Assembly: GCA_021107435.1 (NCBI GenBank)
Contig: JAIOSV010000074.1
Location: forward strand, 1-44,628
Reading direction: 5' to 3'
DNA from: Candidatus Sabulitectum sp.
GTDB taxonomy: Bacteria > Fermentibacterota > Fermentibacteria > Fermentibacterales > JCC-6
DNA length: 44,628 nucleotides
Shown: positions 1-8,053 of the stretch, one piece after another
Numbering within the stretch: the stretch's first letter is position 1
Layout of the letters: each line of letters opens with the position of its first letter
Notes under the pieces: model-generated
The model's database searches: none
Seen by the model: only the letters and a program-made list of their open reading frames with translations
What the model was told of the DNA's origin: nothing
Program-made: the position numbers and the translations under genes

Positions 1-1
1 C

Positions 2-505
2 TTTGCCCATACTGGACTATACGGGCCTTATCACTGTCTCGATGCAACCGATGAAAGCATTCTCTGGACTGCTCCATACAGCCAGCATGGATCATCCGGT
101 ATTGCTGATGGGCTGTTGTTCTTCGGTGAACTCAACCCAGTTGCTGGCAGCGCAAGTGTTATTGCTCTTGATTGTGAAACAGGAAATTTGGTTTGGTCAT
201 ATCAAACAGGTATCAACCTCGAGGCCTCTCATCTTTTCAGACTCTACTCCAGCCCAAACCCTTTCGTATCCGAAGCATCAATCTCATTCAATCTTACGGA
301 ACCTGGTTTTACCTCAATAGATATGTTTAATCTTGCAGGAAGAGCTGTTTCCACACTGATGAACAGCGAGTTGCCTGCTGGAGAGCATTCAGTTCAGTGG
401 GATGGGACAAACCTGAATGGGAAACCTGTTTCAGCAGGTTTGTATTTATGCAGAATCCAATCCGGAGGAGTTACCGAAACAACAGGCCTGTGTCTGTTGA
501 GATAA
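2..505 (+). CDS. PQQ-like beta-propeller secreted protein with FlgD-like C-terminal sorting domain (5' end missing)
   Basis: The frame is open from base 2, so the start lies left of the window. The first ~70 visible residues read as a PQQ-type propeller blade: repeats of LDATDESILWTAP, then a glycine-rich IADGLLFFGE strand, then ALDCETGNLVWSYQTG. The last ~90 residues form a compact FlgD/type IX-like sorting domain: SPNPF, an amphipathic strand, MFNLAGR, an LPAGEHSVQWDG turn, GKPVSAGLYLCRI, and a short tail ending in LLR. Such domains target proteins to the cell surface in FCB-group bacteria. The protein is therefore probably an exported surface propeller whose substrate cannot be told. It converges with the next gene. 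Confidence in the class is high; function is unknown. Confidence 0.85.
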   Translation, partial: FAHTGLYGPYHCLDATDESILWTAPYSQHGSSGIADGLLFFGELNPVAGSASVIALDCETGNLVWSYQTGINLEASHLFRLYSSPNPFVSEASISFNLTEPGFTSIDMFNLAGRAVSTLMNSELPAGEHSVQWDGTNLNGKPVSAGLYLCRIQSGGVTETTGLCLLR

Positions 506-679
506 GAGCCATAACCGAACACTCCCCCGATAGCATGGGTCATGCGCATAATAGAGTTATGTAACTGGATCAGTAACACGCAGACTCCGGGTTTGACCTC
601 CTGTCTCTGATCACACTTCTTAAACCTGAAGTTGGTGACGAGACATAAAAAAAATATCAGTGAAGAGTGTGAAAACCCT

Positions 680-2065
680 TCAGAAAGATACAACTCTGCA
701 TGATACATCTCCTGAAGAATGCTGCAGTCTTACAAAGTATATCCCGGACACGGGTAATTCGCCCAGAGAATGAATTCCCTCACCAACGATATCTCTCTCA
801 AGAACTGTTCTACCGCAAAGATCTGTTACTGTTGCTCTGCCGGAAGAAACACCTGAGATTTCAACCGAAAGATTCCCGCAAGTCGGGTTGGTTACCGGAT
901 TGATCCGGGGAACGGGTTCAACAGGCTGATACTCACTTTCCTCAACTCCGGTAACATCGCTGAAGCTTACAAAAACAACCTCAGGCTCTGAAGCAGTCAT
1001 CGGCAGCCATGCTATCCAGTAACCATCAGTATCAGCGCAGACCGCTATTTCCTCAAGATCGGGAGCGTACGGTGAATTCGCGACAAAGTAGTCGTAGTTG
1101 TTCCACGCACCGTTCCAGTGACGACATCTTATCTCGCCGTCTCTGTACCAGACCATCAGCATACCGGGTAGTTCGAAAGTAGATGTAAAAGCCATTGGAT
1201 CATCTAATGCGGGGAAATCCCAGGGCAGTATATCTGTGGATTCCGGAACAGGTGAAAAAACACCAAATGTAGACCAGTTCACGTCACCGGCATTATCGGA
1301 ATACAGAAGAATCATATCGGTGTCAGAAGAACTGCCAAGCCCCATTACGCCGGACAATTCGGGATTCCAGCCCTCTCCTAAAGTGTGACAAAGCATATCG
1401 GTTGAAGCCGGGTCGAACACGAGGGTGTGATTAACGCTACTGGAAGTCATGTAAACGCAAGAGGTGCCAGTAAGAACATTGCTGCCTGCACAGGCAACCG
1501 GTCCAACCATCATTATATATTCAGAAGAGAGATCATATTCGCTCATGAAATAATAATACTTGTCCCAGAATCCTGCTGCGGTCTCAGTCAGTGTACCATC
1601 AGTGCTGATCGAGTACGAATACTGAAACATATTCAGTATAGTAGCAGAACTGCAAAGGGTGATACCACTGTGAGCAAGAAAAGCATCCCATCTTTCATCC
1701 TGTGCTTTTACAAAACCTATTCTTTCATGCTCTTGTTCCTGCAAATAATATGTACTTTCATACGCGAAATCATTATACGAATAGGAAAGAATCTTATTGC
1801 TTTCCCAACCGTACTCTGTGTACGGAACGAACAGGATGTGTTTCTCATCAGAATTATCTGTTGCAATAGTCACTGCTACCGCATCCATACCTGTTTCTGC
1901 TACAACTTGGGTAAACTCAGTACCTGTGTATTTACCTGCAAAAGAACTGTTATTGTATGACCACGATATGATCAACTCGTCTTGAGTGGCATCACCCATT
2001 ACCATATCCACGTTAGCCTGAGCAAGAAATGGTATCAGAGTAACTACAGCAAATAATACTTTCAT
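680..2065 (-). CDS. Secreted protein of unknown function with T9SS type A-like C-terminal sorting domain
   Basis: The protein has 461 residues. A signal peptide is visible at residues 1-17 (MKVLFAVVTLIPFLAQA). The body, about residues 20-375, is rich in Tyr, Ser, Trp and Asp with repeated beta-strand patterns (ILLYSDNAGDVNWS, WYRDGEIRCRHWNGAWNNY), suggesting a beta-propeller or sugar-binding fold, but I recognise no family. The last ~75 residues form a sorting domain: NPTCGNLSVEI, ATVTDLCGR, GIHSLGELPVSGIYFVRL, tail CRVVSF. The start is supported by AAAGGCGGTG about 5 nt upstream of ATG. The gene is probably monocistronic, transcribed away from the three-gene cluster to its right. Exported surface location is inferred from the two termini. 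Confidence 0.8.
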   Translation of the reverse strand: MKVLFAVVTLIPFLAQANVDMVMGDATQDELIISWSYNNSSFAGKYTGTEFTQVVAETGMDAVAVTIATDNSDEKHILFVPYTEYGWESNKILSYSYNDFAYESTYYLQEQEHERIGFVKAQDERWDAFLAHSGITLCSSATILNMFQYSYSISTDGTLTETAAGFWDKYYYFMSEYDLSSEYIMMVGPVACAGSNVLTGTSCVYMTSSSVNHTLVFDPASTDMLCHTLGEGWNPELSGVMGLGSSSDTDMILLYSDNAGDVNWSTFGVFSPVPESTDILPWDFPALDDPMAFTSTFELPGMLMVWYRDGEIRCRHWNGAWNNYDYFVANSPYAPDLEEIAVCADTDGYWIAWLPMTASEPEVVFVSFSDVTGVEESEYQPVEPVPRINPVTNPTCGNLSVEISGVSSGRATVTDLCGRTVLERDIVGEGIHSLGELPVSGIYFVRLQHSSGDVSCRVVSF

Positions 2066-2244
2066 GTCACACCGCCTTTCGTTATTACGATAATATCAGA
2101 TATCAGTTCTCAAACACAGTCTCAATACCACCCCTTGATCCAGACAACGGTACTGTCATCGTATACCAGCAAATCGGGATTCTTTCCTTAGCCTCTTCAT
2201 TCTTATCCTTCCTTGCCAGCTTAGGAAGCAGCAGTAACAGGCAG

Positions 2245-2277
2245 TTCCTGCTCTCTGCATTAAACAGAGAGCAGGAA
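2245..2277. terminator. Perfect 13-bp hairpin downstream of the three-gene secreted-protein cluster
   Basis: TTCCTGCTCTCTG (2245-2257) pairs without mismatch with CAGAGAGCAGGAA (2265-2277) around a 7-nt loop. It lies 35 bases beyond the stop of the minus-strand gene ending at 2313. The only T-run (TTTT at 2278-2281) is on the plus-strand side, so on the minus strand this is not a canonical intrinsic terminator. It may act as a Rho-assisted terminator or a 3' stabilising structure. The rest of 2066-2312 shows nothing else I can name. Confidence 0.5.
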
Positions 2278-2312
2278 TTTTCATGTCATGTCCCATTACA
2301 TAAAGTCTAATC

Positions 2313-2852
2313 CTAGAACACAGCCTTTACTCCACCCCATGATATTCCCTGAAGAGATAAAGGATCCGGTCCGCCTGTGGTGATGAGGTAATCTCCTGTA
2401 GTCCACCCCTCCCAGACCAGGAAATCGTCACTGTAATAACTGTGCTCTCCAGGAGTCCCGTCACTCAACATTTTAACCGTGCCGCTGGAGCCCTCCGTGT
2501 TCACAATACAGCAGAAGTCCGGACCTGTTACAACTGGAGGATCGAAAACAAACCGTGTGGCATCCCGAGATTGCGAACTATTGATATTCACACTGGCGAG
2601 AAACTCCTCCGGATTGATAGCTCCATTCCATATTTCAACTGAAACCTGATCCGGAATCTCCCAGAACCACACATCCACCCAGCCAACTGCAAATTCGGTG
2701 GCTTCCGGAATGAAATCCTCCACATGGAACCAGGTCTCCCTGTAAGTTCCTCCCCATGTCATCCACTGCGGGGTGCCGTCATGGTAAGACAGCACAGTCT
2801 CCCCCCAGCATACAAACGCCATCAGTGCCAGTAATACAAGTGCAGCTTTCAT
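2313..2852 (-). CDS. Small secreted DGTPQW-family protein, copy A
   Basis: The protein has 179 residues if translation starts at 2852, where AAAAGGAG precedes the ATG by 6 nt. An earlier in-frame ATG at 2894 has no such site and overlaps the upstream gene. A signal peptide covers about residues 1-17 (LVLLALMAFVCWG). The family pattern then follows: YHDGTPQWMTWGG, TWFHVEDFIP, a WVDVWFW strand, GPDFCCIVNTE, DGTPGEHSYYSDDF, and a C-terminal SWGGVKAVF. It lies 14 bp downstream of copy B, and their first ~60 codons are close to identical in DNA, which points to recent tandem duplication. This copy lacks the HPSFPWDT segment of copy B. I recognise no named domain; a single secreted beta-sandwich is my guess. 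Confidence 0.75.
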   Translation of the reverse strand: MKAALVLLALMAFVCWGETVLSYHDGTPQWMTWGGTYRETWFHVEDFIPEATEFAVGWVDVWFWEIPDQVSVEIWNGAINPEEFLASVNINSSQSRDATRFVFDPPVVTGPDFCCIVNTEGSSGTVKMLSDGTPGEHSYYSDDFLVWEGWTTGDYLITTGGPDPLSLQGISWGGVKAVF

Positions 2853-2866
2853 TTCAGTCTCCTTTT

Positions 2867-3427
2867 CTAAAAGGTTGTTTTCAACGCGCCCCACGATGTG
2901 CGCTGAAGCGATTCAGTGTCATTTCCCACTGAGATGAAGTAATCTCCCAGAGAATGCGGTTCCCAGACAATAAAGTCATCACTGTAGAAACTATGCTCAC
3001 TGGGTGTACCATCGAGAAGAACAGACGGCCATCCTCCAGCGCTGAACTCAGTGTTCAACAGGCACCAGAAATCAGGACCTGTTTCAACGGGAGGATCGAA
3101 ATAGACTCTGGTGACAGCGGGTTGTAAAAGAGCAGTAACTTGTTCTCCTGCCAGAAATTCTACAGGGCCCGTACCGTCTCCACTCCAGAGTTCAACAAAG
3201 ATCTGATTTGTATCCCAGGGAAAACTTGGGTGCTGGTAAAACCACAGGTCCACCCACTCAACGAGAAAATCAGTGGCACCGGGAATAAAATCCTCAACAT
3301 GAAACCAGGTTCCCCTGTACATGCCGCCCCAAGTCAGCCACTGCGGGGTACTGTCGTGGTAAGACAGCACAGTATCCCCCCAGCATACAAACACCATCAT
3401 CACCAGTAGTCCAAGCGCAGCTTTCAT
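2867..3427 (-). CDS. Small secreted DGTPQW-family protein, copy B
   Basis: The protein has 186 residues with signal peptide MKAALGLLVMMVFVCWG. Motifs in order are YHDSTPQWLTWGG, TWFHVEDFIPGATD, WVDLWFYQHPSFPWDT, VELWSGDGTG, GPDFWCLLNTEFSAGGWP, DGTPSEHSFYSDDF, and C-terminal SWGALKTTF. AAAGGAGG precedes the ATG. It sits between copies A and C with 14- and 13-bp gaps, so the three form one operon. The shared Trp/Tyr/Phe-rich face and the DGTP and SAGGWPS loops suggest a ligand-binding beta-sandwich, but that is inference. There is no sorting domain, so it may be periplasmic or released rather than anchored. Confidence 0.78.
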   Translation of the reverse strand: MKAALGLLVMMVFVCWGDTVLSYHDSTPQWLTWGGMYRGTWFHVEDFIPGATDFLVEWVDLWFYQHPSFPWDTNQIFVELWSGDGTGPVEFLAGEQVTALLQPAVTRVYFDPPVETGPDFWCLLNTEFSAGGWPSVLLDGTPSEHSFYSDDFIVWEPHSLGDYFISVGNDTESLQRTSWGALKTTF

Positions 3428-3440
3428 TTTAACCTCCTTT

Positions 3441-3989
3441 CTAAAAGGTTATTTTCAACGCACCCCATGAAATTGATTCAATGCTCAACTCATCAGCGAA
3501 GCATCTGAACAGCAGATCCCCCTCAGTTATCCAGCCCTCATCCCCGTAGCTGTGAGGAACAACCGGAGGTGATCCGTCGAGAATAGCAGAGGGCCATCCA
3601 CCAGCGCTAAGTTCATTGTTCTCCAATATCCAGAAATCGGAGCCAACCGTGATGTTCTCCTGCGAAACATCAATCAGAATGGGAAAGTAGTGAACAGCAG
3701 TCTCAAGGGATTGGTATAGTTGCTCCTCCAGAAAAGACTCATCGTCTCCAGACCAGATTTCAAGATAAAATTCCGATGTATCCCACGGATAGGATGAGTG
3801 GTGATAAAACCACATCTCGACTTCTGTAATCTGAACACTGGATGTGGACGGGAAGAAATCTTCCGTATAAAACCAGACTGCGGCATTGGCATTGCCATAA
3901 CTTAGCCACTGAGGAGTGCCATCATCATAGAACAACTCTACTGCATTGGTCATGGAGAACAGACAGAGCGCAACAAATAAATACTTCAT
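3441..3989 (-). CDS. Small secreted DGTPQW-family protein, copy C
   Basis: The protein has 182 residues with signal peptide MKYLFVALCLFSMTNA. It carries the same ordered motifs as its neighbours but is more diverged: YDDGTPQWLSYGN, VWFYTEDFFPSTS, EMWFYHHSSYPWDTSEF, LEIWSGDD, GSDFWILENNELSAGGWPS, LDGSPPVVPHSYGDEGW, and C-terminal SWGALKITF. It is first in the three-gene minus-strand operon, so the promoter should lie in 3990-4238, a gap shared with the divergent sigma-54 activator. AAAGGAAG lies 7 nt before the ATG. The copy order suggests C is the older member and A/B a later duplication. Confidence 0.75.
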   Translation of the reverse strand: MKYLFVALCLFSMTNAVELFYDDGTPQWLSYGNANAAVWFYTEDFFPSTSSVQITEVEMWFYHHSSYPWDTSEFYLEIWSGDDESFLEEQLYQSLETAVHYFPILIDVSQENITVGSDFWILENNELSAGGWPSAILDGSPPVVPHSYGDEGWITEGDLLFRCFADELSIESISWGALKITF

Positions 3990-4129
3990 GAGTGGTCTTC
4001 CTTTCTTAATTTAGCACACAAACAATTTCATGCGCCACATTCAAAAGCAATTGATGTGCCAGAGAGCTATCCTGTTATCAATAAACAATATGATGAAATT
4101 CATGGAAATACGGAATTGATCTTTTGGGG

Positions 4130-4159
4130 AATTTTTCCCTCTCTGTAGTAATTTTTCCC
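4130..4159. repeat. Pair of AATTTTTCCC direct repeats 20 bp apart in the divergent intergenic region
   Basis: AATTTTTCCC occurs at 4130-4139 and again at 4150-4159, exactly 20 bases (about two helical turns) apart. The first copy also forms GGGAA-TTT-TTCCC (4127-4139). They sit 80-110 bp upstream of the activator ATG and 140-170 bp upstream of the divergent secreted-protein operon. The spacing is what a dimeric or oligomeric DNA-binding protein would use, so they may be activator or repressor sites. No protein can be assigned. Confidence 0.35.
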
Positions 4160-4238
4160 ACATGAACTGGAAGTAGAGCTTTGTACCATTGCTAACTCTC
4201 GCTTCAATGCCTATGATACAAGAAGATGGAGGATTGTA

Positions 4239-7200
4239 ATGAAAACAGTAGAGATACAGAATATTTCCCTGAGAACCCACAGCTCCAGTGGAAGAACTCA
4301 CATAGAATTCACAGACCATCTTGGGAACAGGAGACTTGGCAGGATTCTTCCTGCGGGTACTCCTGTAAAGTATCTCAAAGGTTTGTATTCCCGCGTTGGA
4401 ACTTCAGCGGAAGTTATCATCCCCGATGGTATTTCGGAACTGACTGATGGAAGCAGATGCCTTTCAATCAGAACTGACAACCTGTCCCCTCTGGAAAGAG
4501 GTCAGAAGTTGGCCGAACTGGTAAAGCCGCTGCGAGTTCTTCACGAATCAGGAATGAATCACCTTTCCATAGATGAATACAGCTTCCGTCAGAGAGACGG
4601 AAACATCTCTCTGATCTTCTGGGGAGACGGTCTTCTGGCGGTTCATCCCGATGCTCCCTGTGAAGTTAGATCAGGCGGGATTCCGGGTGCTGCATCTGAT
4701 CTGTATATGCTTGCGGCGGCAGCCTTGCGATTAAACTGGTTTGTGGCACCCGGTGAAGTTGATAAAGCAAATGAGTTGTGCAGTGATAATGTACTGAAAA
4801 GGTGGAAAAATATTGGGAACTACGGATACGAGTCCGGAGTCCGGTTTAACCTTCAGCCGGTCCCGCCCAGACTGGGGTTTAACATCGTTCAGGGCGGAAG
4901 CTGGGAGGCTCGCGATCTGTATGTCAATCATCTCAGCAGCATTGCCTCAAAGAAAGGATGGACCAGCAGAATCATCCGTTTCGCCTCGGGGGAAAGGGGG
5001 CGCCCTTTACCGGATATGCCGGAGGGAACTCCCACTCACAGTCCGGGAGAACTGCTGAAGAATGCCTTCCCCGGTCAGGGAGGTATTGAGAAGCTACTGA
5101 TAATTCATGACTTCTCTGAGGATCAGGAGGATTTTACGGCTCTTCTCAGAGAGCTTTCGCGAATCATTCCATCCGGTCTTCGTCTGGTTCTGTGCGGAGC
5201 ATCCGTCCCCCCGGATTTTCAGGGACAGAGGATCTCACTGAGCGGTCCAATCAGTACCGCTGTTGACCTTCCTCTGGAAGATACTCCTGATAGCGCTGAA
5301 ATCCGTTCTGTCGGCTCCTCATGGTACGGCCCCAGGTGTCGGGTTTCCACAGAAGTTGCAAACGGAATTGACAAGCCTTTCCTCTCGGAAGAAATCCTGT
5401 TTAAAGAGGGAGCATGGAGATACACCACCGACCGACCTTGCCGGGGAAGTAACGACAGAATAGCTGAAAGTCTTTTCAAACTCGACAGATACACTGAAGC
5501 CCTCCAGTTTGTTTCAAAAAAGAACATGCCGCTGCGAGGCAGAATTCTTATGGCTCTGGGGAAATTCAATACAGCCGCGGAACTGCTTACGGGCAGCACA
5601 GAGATCGTACTCCTCGCGGAAGCGTATATGGGCCTTGGGGACATTCATAAAGCTCTTGATGTAATCAGGAGCTCTTCTGATCCGCTGTCACTTCCCCTCC
5701 GGGCAAGGCTGCACGACCTTTCAGGAACTCCGGCTTCCGCCCTTCAGCCTTTGAAAGAAGGGCTTAGAAAAGCCGGGGGCACTGATAAGATTGATATCTA
5801 CTGCGCACTCAGAAGTCTTGAAATGCGCCTGGGAGCCCATGAGGATGCTTTGAAACATGCAGAATCAGCCGTTGCTATGGCTCGCGGGCTGGCAAGCGTT
5901 CCTCATCTGGTCAAGAGCCTTCAGGAGCGGGGGCGGACGCTGCAGGTTACCGGCAAATGGAAAAGAGCACTGGAAGACTACAGAACCGCTGTGCAATTCC
6001 ATGACGAAAGTGCCCTTTCGTTCACAAGGCCCCCCCACGTAGACATGTTCGTTCTGGAGTTGAAGATGGGCAACGTCTCCGCAGCCGGAGAAACAATGTG
6101 CAAACTGAAAAACTACTCAGCATCAGGGGGAATACTGCAGAAACAGATGCTGAACATGCTGGAGGCTTACAAAGGCGTACTGCTTGGAAACGGAGAAAGG
6201 GCTCTTCCCTTTGCTCTCAGGGCAGCCGAGCTGGCTGGCAGACACGATCTGGTACTCTACTTCGGGATAAGCACACTTTACGCCGGTCAGCTTTACATAC
6301 AGGCTGGAGACCACTCCAGGGGTATAGACCTTATCAAACAGGCACGATCCAGAGGTCATGTACTTGGAGACAGGCATCTCGTCTGTCTCACAGAGATAGA
6401 ACTGCTGCTGGATCAGGAAATGAGAAACCTTACAGAAAACGACATTGGCGATCTTGCGGGAGATTTGCCTGAAGAATCGGCTGCTCTGCAGATAATATCG
6501 GGAGCGAATAAAGAAGAGGGTTTCCGGCAGCTTCTCGCCCTCCCTTCGCCTCTGCTTGCCTGCAGGCTTGCTGAAAGCTGCGGTCTGCCTGACGACCCTC
6601 ATGAGAGAAAGCGCATTATTTGCTGGAGAAAAGACATACTGAATCAACTGAGTGAAAGAGAACGGAAAAACTATAATGGCCTGTTCGAAACAGAGTGGGA
6701 CGCTGTTTCTTCGAATCGATTTACCGAGCTTATGATTAACAACACGCTGGGAGTCGTTTCCAGCTGGATACAGAGCTACCTTGAAGGTGAATCATCTCTC
6801 TCTGATCTCGCGGAATCACTCAGTCTGAAAAAAATATCCATCACGGAAGATCAGGGAATGATTTCCGTCCCCGGAAGCAATCCTTTGTATTGCAGTGGCA
6901 CTGCTGCTCCGGAAGTAACTCCGTTTCTGGAGCCTGTAGCGGCAGTACTGGCGGCTGGACCTGCGGATAAGCAACTTCCCGGTAAAAAAGACAAACTGTC
7001 TGAGATGATAATCGGTAACTCCGGGGGAATGAGGAAGATAAGATTCGAACTGGAAAGGGTGGCATCTGAAAACGTTCCAGTTCTCATATCAGGAGAAACT
7101 GGAACCGGCAAGGAACTTTGTGCCAGAGCAATCCACATTGGAAGCAAAAGACAAGAAGGCAGCTTTGTGCCGGTAGATTGCGGAGCAATTCCCGAAGCTC

Positions 7201-7880
7201 TTATGGAATCAGAATTTTTCGGCGCAGCTCAGGGAGCCTATACCGGAGTAAACTATCCACGAAGAGGGCTTCTTGAGGAGGCTGACGGGGGCACCCTGTT
7301 TCTGGATGAAATAGGAAACCTTCCTCTGCATATGCAGGCAAAACTCTTGCGGGTACTGGATACTGGAATCTTCAGAAGACTGGGAGAAACTAGGCAGAGA
7401 AACACTGACTTAAGACTTGTGGCGGCCACAAACGCAGATGTGGAAACGCAGATAGCTCAAGGGTCTTTCAGGACTGATCTTTATTACCGGATATCTGTCG
7501 TCCGTATAAATCTGCCTCCTCTTCGGGACAGACTGGAGGATATTCCTCAACTGGTCTCGCACTTCACTTCAAAGAACCTCAGCAGAGGAGCTCTTGAGCT
7601 GCTTTCTTCTCACCAATGGCCCGGCAACATTCGTGAACTTTCCAACGCTCTAAAGAGAGCTTCAATAGCTTCCACCGGAAACACCATACAGAAGAGTCAC
7701 ATTTCATTCAACACAGTTGGGGGCGCAAGCGCAGAAACTTGTACCCTTCATGAAACAATCAGGATACATATAGTTAAAACTGTTGAATCCTTCGGCGGCA
7801 GCAGAACGAAAGCGGCAAAAGCACTAAAGTGTGACCCCAAGACGCTGAGGAAGTACCTTGCTGAAGATGAAATGCAGTAG
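4239..7880 (+). CDS. Sigma-54-dependent activator with pseudokinase-like N-terminus and TPR sensor region
   Basis: The protein has 1213 residues. Residues ~50-180 resemble a protein-kinase C-lobe with the catalytic residues gone: LHESGMNHLSIDEYSF where HRD would be, FWGDG for DFG, then an SDLYMLA helix. Residues ~210-320 look like a degenerate STAND-type ATPase. Residues ~385-800 are helical TPR-type repeats (ALGKFNTAAELL, AYMGLGDIHKAL, GKWKRALEDY). A sigma-54 AAA+ domain follows: Walker A GETGTGK from 952, sigma-contact loop GAYTGV at 999-1004 (consensus GAFTGA), Walker B D1023-E1024, and arginine finger R1078. A Fis-type HTH ends the protein. Hence it should be an active enhancer-binding protein controlled by a large sensor. 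The ATG follows GGAGG by 6 nt. It lies directly upstream of nfnAB and may regulate the redox cluster. Confidence 0.85.
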   Translation: MKTVEIQNISLRTHSSSGRTHIEFTDHLGNRRLGRILPAGTPVKYLKGLYSRVGTSAEVIIPDGISELTDGSRCLSIRTDNLSPLERGQKLAELVKPLRVLHESGMNHLSIDEYSFRQRDGNISLIFWGDGLLAVHPDAPCEVRSGGIPGAASDLYMLAAAALRLNWFVAPGEVDKANELCSDNVLKRWKNIGNYGYESGVRFNLQPVPPRLGFNIVQGGSWEARDLYVNHLSSIASKKGWTSRIIRFASGERGRPLPDMPEGTPTHSPGELLKNAFPGQGGIEKLLIIHDFSEDQEDFTALLRELSRIIPSGLRLVLCGASVPPDFQGQRISLSGPISTAVDLPLEDTPDSAEIRSVGSSWYGPRCRVSTEVANGIDKPFLSEEILFKEGAWRYTTDRPCRGSNDRIAESLFKLDRYTEALQFVSKKNMPLRGRILMALGKFNTAAELLTGSTEIVLLAEAYMGLGDIHKALDVIRSSSDPLSLPLRARLHDLSGTPASALQPLKEGLRKAGGTDKIDIYCALRSLEMRLGAHEDALKHAESAVAMARGLASVPHLVKSLQERGRTLQVTGKWKRALEDYRTAVQFHDESALSFTRPPHVDMFVLELKMGNVSAAGETMCKLKNYSASGGILQKQMLNMLEAYKGVLLGNGERALPFALRAAELAGRHDLVLYFGISTLYAGQLYIQAGDHSRGIDLIKQARSRGHVLGDRHLVCLTEIELLLDQEMRNLTENDIGDLAGDLPEESAALQIISGANKEEGFRQLLALPSPLLACRLAESCGLPDDPHERKRIICWRKDILNQLSERERKNYNGLFETEWDAVSSNRFTELMINNTLGVVSSWIQSYLEGESSLSDLAESLSLKKISITEDQGMISVPGSNPLYCSGTAAPEVTPFLEPVAAVLAAGPADKQLPGKKDKLSEMIIGNSGGMRKIRFELERVASENVPVLISGETGTGKELCARAIHIGSKRQEGSFVPVDCGAIPEALMESEFFGAAQGAYTGVNYPRRGLLEEADGGTLFLDEIGNLPLHMQAKLLRVLDTGIFRRLGETRQRNTDLRLVAATNADVETQIAQGSFRTDLYYRISVVRINLPPLRDRLEDIPQLVSHFTSKNLSRGALELLSSHQWPGNIRELSNALKRASIASTGNTIQKSHISFNTVGGASAETCTLHETIRIHIVKTVESFGGSRTKAAKALKCDPKTLRKYLAEDEMQ

Positions 7881-7901
7881 AAAATGTTCGCTTTCCGCCA
7901 C

Positions 7902-7930
7902 TTGACCGGAGCAGCGGTGAAGAATATGCT
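7902..7930 (+). promoter_or_regulatory. Sigma-70-like promoter for nfnAB
   Basis: TTGACC (7902-7907) is separated by exactly 17 bases from TATGCT (7925-7930). It lies 120 bp upstream of the nfnA start, just after the stop of the sigma-54 activator gene. The match is good at both boxes. I saw no GG-N10-GC sigma-54 element here, so nfnAB does not obviously need the activator next door for this promoter. Confidence 0.5.
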
Positions 7931-8053
7931 GATGCGTACTATTTCCCCGGCAAACATTGCTTCTGTGACGCTTTGGTGTTCCAGAGTAATGCTGACCGGA
8001 TGACGGACTTTGTTTCAGATACAGTCCACAATCTATCAATCGGAGGGCAATCC

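Noticed and set aside
394-708. Minus-strand 104-residue reading frame
   Set aside because: It is antisense to the sorting domain of the first gene, with no start site or family resemblance.
1427-1960. Plus-strand 177-residue reading frame
   Set aside because: It is antisense to the sorting-domain protein at 680-2065, which has a signal peptide and a proper C-terminus.
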